Shown here: piece after piece, positions 57,841 through 64,000 of the stretch | How the letters are laid out: each line of letters starts with the position of its first letter | Position numbering within the stretch: the first letter of the stretch is position 1 | Source of the DNA: Phalacrocorax aristotelis | Lineage: Eukaryota > Chordata > Aves > Suliformes > Phalacrocoracidae | Reading direction: 5' to 3' | DNA length: 64,000 nt | NCBI RefSeq assembly: GCF_949628215.1 | Contig: NC_134276.1 | Coordinates: forward strand, 69,666,233-69,730,232 | Translations under genes and position numbers: made by a program | The notes under the pieces: generated by a model | Seen by the model: the letters and a program-made list of their open reading frames with translations, nothing else | Databases searched by the model: none | Told to the model about the DNA's origin: nothing

Positions 57841-60639
57841 TTATTATGGGCGGACTGACAATTACACCTATGCTTAAGGTAATCTACAGCTTCTATTACT
57901 AAAGTCTGCTTTAGTCTCTATACATGCCAAAATAAAACTGCTTAGGCTGAAATTCCTTATCCATATAAGCACCCTTGTACTTGAGGGCAGGCGAAGCAGA
58001 CCGGGCTCTTGCTTAGTCCATTTTGCTGGTGGCAATTCCCAACTCCCACTGCTGGGTTCACAGCACTGTACTCCTCTCACATATCAGTTATCATCCCATG
58101 AGAAAACACCTCTCTCCCAAAAGGAGCCCTGAAAGTTTCTTTTGCATGTGTATTCATACTCACGGGTGGAGTTAAGTACAGTGTGGTAAGGATATTAATT
58201 CAAGCAGGCAGGTAAGTGTGCAAACAGGGCACTGAAATTTGGTGTTGCTGGGATTGCTTCTCCCATCTGCTTCAAACTCAGGCAATCACTTGGATCCTTT
58301 TGTCACTGCAACCCACAAATAGTTACATCTCAGCTTGTTGTTAAGTGAAGCCTGCTTAGCTTTATCAGGACTTAGTTTGGTGGATTATGAGGGTAGATTT
58401 AGTTTTGGACTGAAGAAGTCTTAGCATGATCCAAAAACAGCAGCTACAGAGGAGTGAACGAGTATTTCAGCCAAAATGGGAAAGGGCAGAGGTAAGGCCA
58501 CGAAACAGCTGCTAAGAGCAGTGGCCTTTTGTGATCTGTAACACTTGCTGGGTAGATAAATGGAGAAGTGAAGGAGAAATGATTCCTGCTTTTCCAACCT
58601 TGTTTGCACTCTGAAAATACATCCAGAGCTCCCTCTGGCTAAAGAGGCACCTTCCAGTCCTCTCTTCACTCAGGGCATTTCAGTGCTGTGTCACTAGATT
58701 TGCAAAGTGAACTCTGAGATATGGGGCCATTAAGTAGGGGCAGAAAGGCAGCAGTGCAGGCTGGGGACTGGATTCATCTCCCTCGGTGTGAGTGGGACAG
58801 GGGCTAGAGAGGAGGAGAAAGGGGAAAGCTCCCTAGGTTTCCCATGCAGATTTTGGTTTGAGAGGTTTGGAGAGTTGGGTGTCTGAATTTTGAGACAAAG
58901 GCTCATCTGCATCATTTACCTGAATGTATTTTTTGTGCGGGAAGGAGAGCTCCTGCCTGTGCTCTGAGCCTCTGCCAGCCCCGAGGCCTGTGGGGTGCAA
59001 GCTGCAGAGACTGGACCAAACACCCTAACCCCTTGGGTTCATAAAGAGTTACAGAAATTCATACCAAAAAAAAAAATCCATCAAGGTCATTAAATATAGT
59101 TTGCTTCTGTCTCAGAGAGTCCTCAAAACAACTCCTGTGGGAATTCAGGAACTTGTTCCCAGGAATATATATTCCCAAACATGAACTACTAGCCATCACT
59201 GGAGGCAAAAAACCAGGCTAGGCTAACCTACATCGGCCCCAAGACAGGCATTTTTGTGGCACACTACAGCAAGGGCATCTCAGCTGAGTGAGGTGCATTT
59301 CACATAACTTCAGTCACCAGAAGTTAGCTGTGTGGTGTGAGTCACCTCCTCTGCCCCCCGTAGTCAGCAGCGGGAGCTAGGCACCTCAGCCCACCAGAGA
59401 AAGCACACAGTTAACTGGCTTACACTAAATGCCAGCTTTTGACGGCAAAAAGTAGGTGAGGTGAACTGCTGATGACAGCGTGCGTGGAAAACGCAGAGGT
59501 CACAGGGCTCCGAGCATTTCAGCCTGCTCTCAAGCCTGCACGTAGCTTTGCAGCGATGACATCTTCTTGGAGCCTCGGCTAAAAACACAGGGCAGGAGGG
59601 GAAGCCGGGCAGAGATGAGGCCCTTGGAAATCACACACACTTTTCTGCTTCATATGAAGGCATCTCCACTGCATCTGTGCTCCAGAGCCTGGGCATGGTG
59701 GTGACAGTAAGGACAGCCACCCGCTGGGAGAGACCCGGGGCTGGGGTCCTCCAGGTGCTCATCCCAGGGGCCTGGAGATCACTGGTGTCCCTGAGGCCAC
59801 CACTGCCAGAGGCCAAATACTGCCTGCCGCAAGCATTTTCACAGGTGCGGGAAGGCCTGAAGATGTGCAATGCTCCTGATGCCCTGTGTGCCTCCTGGCA
59901 AAAGGTTGTGTACCCATGGGTTTGCATGGGAATCAGTGTTTGTGCGTGCTCTTCTTCCAGGCGTGGGGCAGCTGGATTTGGGGTTTCATGTGCAAATGCC
60001 TTATCTGGAAGGTACAGGCATGACCGGTGGCTGTGAAGGGCAAGAAAAAGCAGACAAGCCGATGGCTTGCTAGCACAACTGAATCCCCAGTTCATAGCGG
60101 CAAATGCTAATCCCATCTTCCTCACTGTGAAAGCCTGAGTGTAAAGTGTTTGCAAAATATTGACTACCAGGAAAATCTCCACAGGCTCCCTCTTCCCCTC
60201 TTCTCTGCTGCTAAGTCTTTGGCAGTCAATATCGTATGTGCAGAACTTACTTCTAAATCCCACAAATTAGATTAAAGGCTCAACAACATCATAACGTGGT
60301 TTTAATCCCTGTGCTACCTACCATGAACACAAATGTCAGGACAGCAAGGTCAGATTCCCATGAATATCTGTCAGTAGAGCTGCTCCTTTAGAAAAGGGAG
60401 TGCCAGTGCAAGCTGGTGAGCTTTTGTTTATTAAAGCTATCCTGGAGATTTACATTCTTCTTGATGCCCACTCTGGCATCTTCTGTGACTTGCAGAGAAT
60501 GGCGGGGCAAATCCTGATTGTGAGGGATCTGTGACAAAACTTCTAACCTCAGTGTAACAAATGGGTAACAGGACCTTGGTATGGTTTCCACAGGGAGCTC
60601 TGCTTTAAAGCTTGCAGCATTTCCTTTGCGTTTCAAAAG
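57841..60639. other. Non-coding unique sequence
   Basis: No gene supported. The longest open frame of the window (210 codons, minus strand, 59631-60263) starts at GTG, has no recognisable domain, and overlaps an open plus-strand frame at 59677-60036. An A-run lies at about 59067-59076. Confidence 0.5.
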
Positions 60640-60698
60640 AACAGTTGGACTCGATGATTTTAAAGGTCTTGTCCAACCTAAATGATTCTATGATTCTA
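60640..60698 (+). mobile_element. CR1 LINE, extreme 3' end only
   Basis: CAGTTGGACTCGATGATTTT is followed by AAAGGTCTTGTCCAACCTAA and then ATGATTCTATGATTCTA. This is the last 59 bases of an avian CR1, a very strong 5' truncation of the kind common in this family. The wording is close to the end of the copy at 14190. Confidence 0.92.
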
Positions 60699-62927
60699 AA
60701 GCAGTTCTTCTAGCACATGCACCTCCCATCGCCTTGGAGTAGAGAATTGGCTGAAATTCTTGCTTTGCTTCCTTCCTGTACCTTCGTTGTGGGAGCAGCA
60801 GGGCTGAATCCAGTGCCGCAGGCCCATGGAGATGGCAAAGGGGCCATCATGCCACCACTGCTTTGGGCCACAGAGCTTCGGCCCCTGACCCTCTCCTTAA
60901 AGGGCTAAATTCCTATGCTGCTACAAAGCCAAGCAGCCTGGCAACAGAGGAATACCTCTCCTCCATCGTTAACCTGCCTCCCCTCTGTAGCTCAGAAGTG
61001 CTGGCGCCCTGTGTGTGGGGGCATTTCCCTGCCTCATCTCAGGGGAAGGGATCAGCTGTTCCCTTCTGTGGGAGAACAGGATCAGGCCCAGCAGCCTGAT
61101 GTTGCTGATGCTTTAGCCTTCTGTCAGCATCCTTTTTGAGGGACCCCTCCTTTCCCTGGTGAGCATCATCAAAGAGTAAAGCAATACCTGAAACAAAACT
61201 GGGACAGTTTAACTAGAGGTACAGTGGGGGGCAACCAGCTTTACAGGATGTTTGCTTTTTTCAGAGAAAAGCAGTAACGTTTGTGTTAACAGGTCTGTAA
61301 TCCACCTTCTCAAGTAGTTAGATGAAGTATGCTGGGAGGTCACATTTACCCCAAGCTAGTCACCAGTTGCTCAATGTTTACACCAGATCCAAATGTCCTC
61401 TGTAGTCGGGCTGACACATAGGGATTAAACATGTCATTAGTGCCCAGAACAGCCTGGACTGGGGCTGGGGACAACCATCTTTTATCCAGGTTGTTTCTAC
61501 AACATCACCCGGACCTTTGAATCATGCAAACAAAAAAATTGGCTAACATGAAAAGGTTGAGGTTTTCCAGAGCTGTCCAAACATATGTCCTAACTACCAC
61601 ATTTTTGCTGCTTATACAGCTTTTCATAACTGTTTATTGTTCTGGGAAATGAGAAAGGGCTGTTTACACGGTAGCTAAAGGAACATGTGGCAAAAGGCCG
61701 CTAGCTCTACGATGAACAATATTTTCATCAGGAAACTGCGGGACATTTCTCTTACCTCCCTAACCTATGTCTCTAGGCCACACTCCTGGCCCACAGCCCT
61801 TGGAAGCTGGGCATTTCTTCATGGACATAAGGAGATGGGTGAAAGTCATTTTTTCCAGGAGACTTGACTCAGGCTTTCAAATCATATTGCTTGGCAGGGG
61901 CTGAGGACATGCTGTTACGAGCTTTTTTATGTTGGGATGAACCCTGCAGATGCCAACTTCTCATTGGTTTGGAGTTAAAACCATAAAACCTGACTGGGCT
62001 CCATGTCAAGCTATAAATCATTTTGTCATGTCAGAAAGCCTGGCACACAGTTTGTGTTAGTATCCAGTCCCACAGCTTGACCCATGCTTGCTATCCAAAC
62101 AAAATTCTCGGAGACAAGCTCAGAGGTGACACTATCTTCTAGACTATTACTTGACCAGCACTCTGAAAAGAGGAGAAAGAGGGAGATGAAGGAAATGGGG
62201 GCTCTTCGGGACTGTGGAAGTAATAAATAAATCCATCAAAGAAATTGAATTCCACCTGTTTCTGCCAGGAGGAGGAACAACAGGCAATCTCAGTTTAACA
62301 GCACAGCACTTCTTCAGAGAAGTATGCTGCTGTGTAATGGAGAGAGTAATTTGCCTACACGTGGAGGCTGCCCTATGCTATTGCTTCACCTCCCCATCTT
62401 AAAGTGAGGTTTTCCTTTTCCTCCCCTTAAAAAAACACCTTAAAGTAGTTCAGCTTTGGGTCAAGGGCCATGTCTCTGCTGCAACTTTCTCTGCAGAAGT
62501 ACACTGAAATGCAGAGCTGAGCCCAGCGCTGGCAATGAGTTGGAGAGGTTGTAACCCCACCTTTGCACTGAGCCTTGCTTGGGCAGGTTTTCCCTCAAAG
62601 CCAGCAAGGCACTGCCCAGAAGAGCTTTTTTCCACCTCTAATCTCTCGATCCTCACATCTGTTAGTGTCCCCTTCACCCAGCATCACACCTGCGTTGCAG
62701 CCGGAAGGGAGCCCCAAGCAGAGAGCTCACTTCTGAGCTATGGCCCCACTGCCCACGCGGATTTATGTCGTGACCTGAGGCTAGTCTCTAAAGTTGCTGT
62801 CTTTTTTGCTGTGAAACGGTACCACTGGCACTACTTGCCCCAACACGAGGTGGTGCAGGTATAAAATGAGGCATGACGTGAGGCACAGACTCCTCTGCAA
62901 CAAGGCTGCGCACCTGGAATGGACAGG
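60699..62927. other. Non-coding unique sequence
   Basis: No gene recognised. Overlapping plus-strand open frames at 60717-61139 and 62535-62864 show no family resemblance. No repeat family seen. Confidence 0.5.
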
Positions 62928-62943
62928 CAGACAGACAGACAAA
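62928..62943 (+). repeat. (CAGA)n simple repeat
   Basis: A short run of about four CAGA units. Confidence 0.8.
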
Positions 62944-64000
62944 GGGGAGTTGGAGTTGGTTACATCCTCAGAGCGGTCGACATTTCCTAGGGTGTTTCTG
63001 TCAATCCTGGAGGCCTGGCAGATAATCTGATTGAGAAATTAAAATTGCTTATAGCTCAGCCAAACAATCACACCCTGAAATAATGCCGGCTCCTTGTGGT
63101 CCCTCACAGGATCTCCCTACAGCAGGTGAATGTATTTTAAGGTCAGGCACTTCCAAGTGGAGCAGAGCGAAGGGCCAGGGCTGCTCAGGAGCACAGCAGC
63201 CGTTTCGATCAGTGGCCTCATGCCGCTTTAGCTATGAAGCCTTAAAAGGCTGGCAGCACAGAGGTGCTGCAGTCCTTATCTCCTGTGGATGGCTGGTACT
63301 TTGGAGATATTATATTTATAGCTTGTCTGAAGCACAAACGCCTAACTGACTAATTACTAAACACATAGTTTGGGCAATCCAATAAAGCAGCAAGTCTGTC
63401 CCCATCCTCTCTCGTTCGCAGACTCACAAACAGAGGCAGCACCAAGCTGCAGCAAGGTAAGACAGTGACTTATTTTGGTTTTCACTGTCCTTTGGGCCCT
63501 TTTCTCCTTTTCACCCTCCCTTTGCAATAATTTCTCAGGGCTCTGTGTAGACATTATGAGGGTAGCACTGCTTTCTTACAGGAAGAGTGGATTTTAAGAT
63601 ATTTGTTCCCTTCTTGCTGCCAGAGCACACACAGAGCGTCTGTCTTTGTATTTTCAATCTGCTGTTGGGAACCAGGTGCTAACTAACAGCTGCTCTTTAG
63701 TTTCTGCACTAATAATACGCTGTCATGTTTTCATGTTCTCCAGGAACACAACCACGTCTAACTATAGACACTTTCCTGGTTTGAATAGCAAACTGAATGA
63801 CTTCAGGCAGAAAGCTTTTGATTAGGGTGTTGTTTTTTTTTTCTCAATCAGCATTTTCTTCTTTATGATGAATATTTGGAAAATGAATAGGTACTGAAAA
63901 AAAAAGAGGACAGAAGGGACATTTTACTTCTTTCCCCTCTTTCAGACCATTTCCTAATGGCCATGAAAGAAAGAAAGGCAAATTACAGGTGATGCTTGCT
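62944..64000. other. Non-coding unique sequence to window end
   Basis: I see no gene, RNA or repeat family. T-runs (about 63832-63842) and an A-run (about 63897-63905) are the only low-complexity features. The window ends in unique sequence. Confidence 0.5.

Noticed and set aside
59631..60263. 210-codon minus-strand open frame, longest of the window
   Set aside because: It starts at GTG, not ATG, has no recognisable domain, and overlaps an open plus-strand frame. Locally low stop density explains it.
1..64000. Search for tRNA, rRNA, known microRNA hairpins, CRISPR arrays and retroviral LTR pairs
   Set aside because: None was recognised by eye on either strand. A covariance-model or LTR-finder search would be needed for a firm negative.

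Overview
This window looks like non-coding nuclear DNA from a bird. The main evidence is three CR1 LINE copies that keep the avian-type 3' end, with the tail word ATTCTATG repeated (14190-14529, 21762-22266, 60640-60698). Two much older CR1 copies without that tail (about 8590-10410 and 26085-26475) are also present. Composition is moderately AT-rich. Stops occur throughout all frames, there are no operons or ribosome-binding sites, and simple repeats are of vertebrate type. A crocodilian or other archosaur cannot be fully excluded by eye, but the young CR1 tails favour a bird.

I found no protein-coding exon, RNA gene, CpG-island promoter or CRISPR array that I can support. The longest open frames are about 130-210 codons. 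Several lack an ATG, they resemble no protein family I recognise, and some are open on both strands. I therefore treat the window as intergenic or intronic DNA, perhaps part of a gene desert.

Layout. 1-8590: unique AT-rich DNA with small palindromes (712-731, 5623-5675), one enhancer-like block (3060-3480) and faint old repeat signatures. 8590-10410: a decayed CR1 that keeps traces of the reverse-transcriptase region and 3' part, split by about 450 bases of foreign sequence, with a G-quadruplex-type tract near its end. 10410-21760: unique DNA, one young CR1 (14190-14529), old repeat scraps and simple repeats. 21762-26475: a second young CR1, then a second old CR1. 26480-44400: mostly featureless, with a 17-base triplicated unit and a 35-base alternating purine/pyrimidine tract (32165-32199). 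44440-57130: five short blocks that look like conserved non-coding elements, rich in homeodomain, E-box, GATA, FOX and AP-1/MAF-like words. 57640-57840: a split MIR-like SINE. 57840-64000: unique DNA with a 59-base CR1 3' end.

No gene network can be described because no gene is visible. The most useful targets are the putative regulatory blocks, judged by composition and motif content only, and the nested old CR1. I see no evidence for a new biological system. All repeat assignments rest on recalled family consensus patterns, not on a database search.
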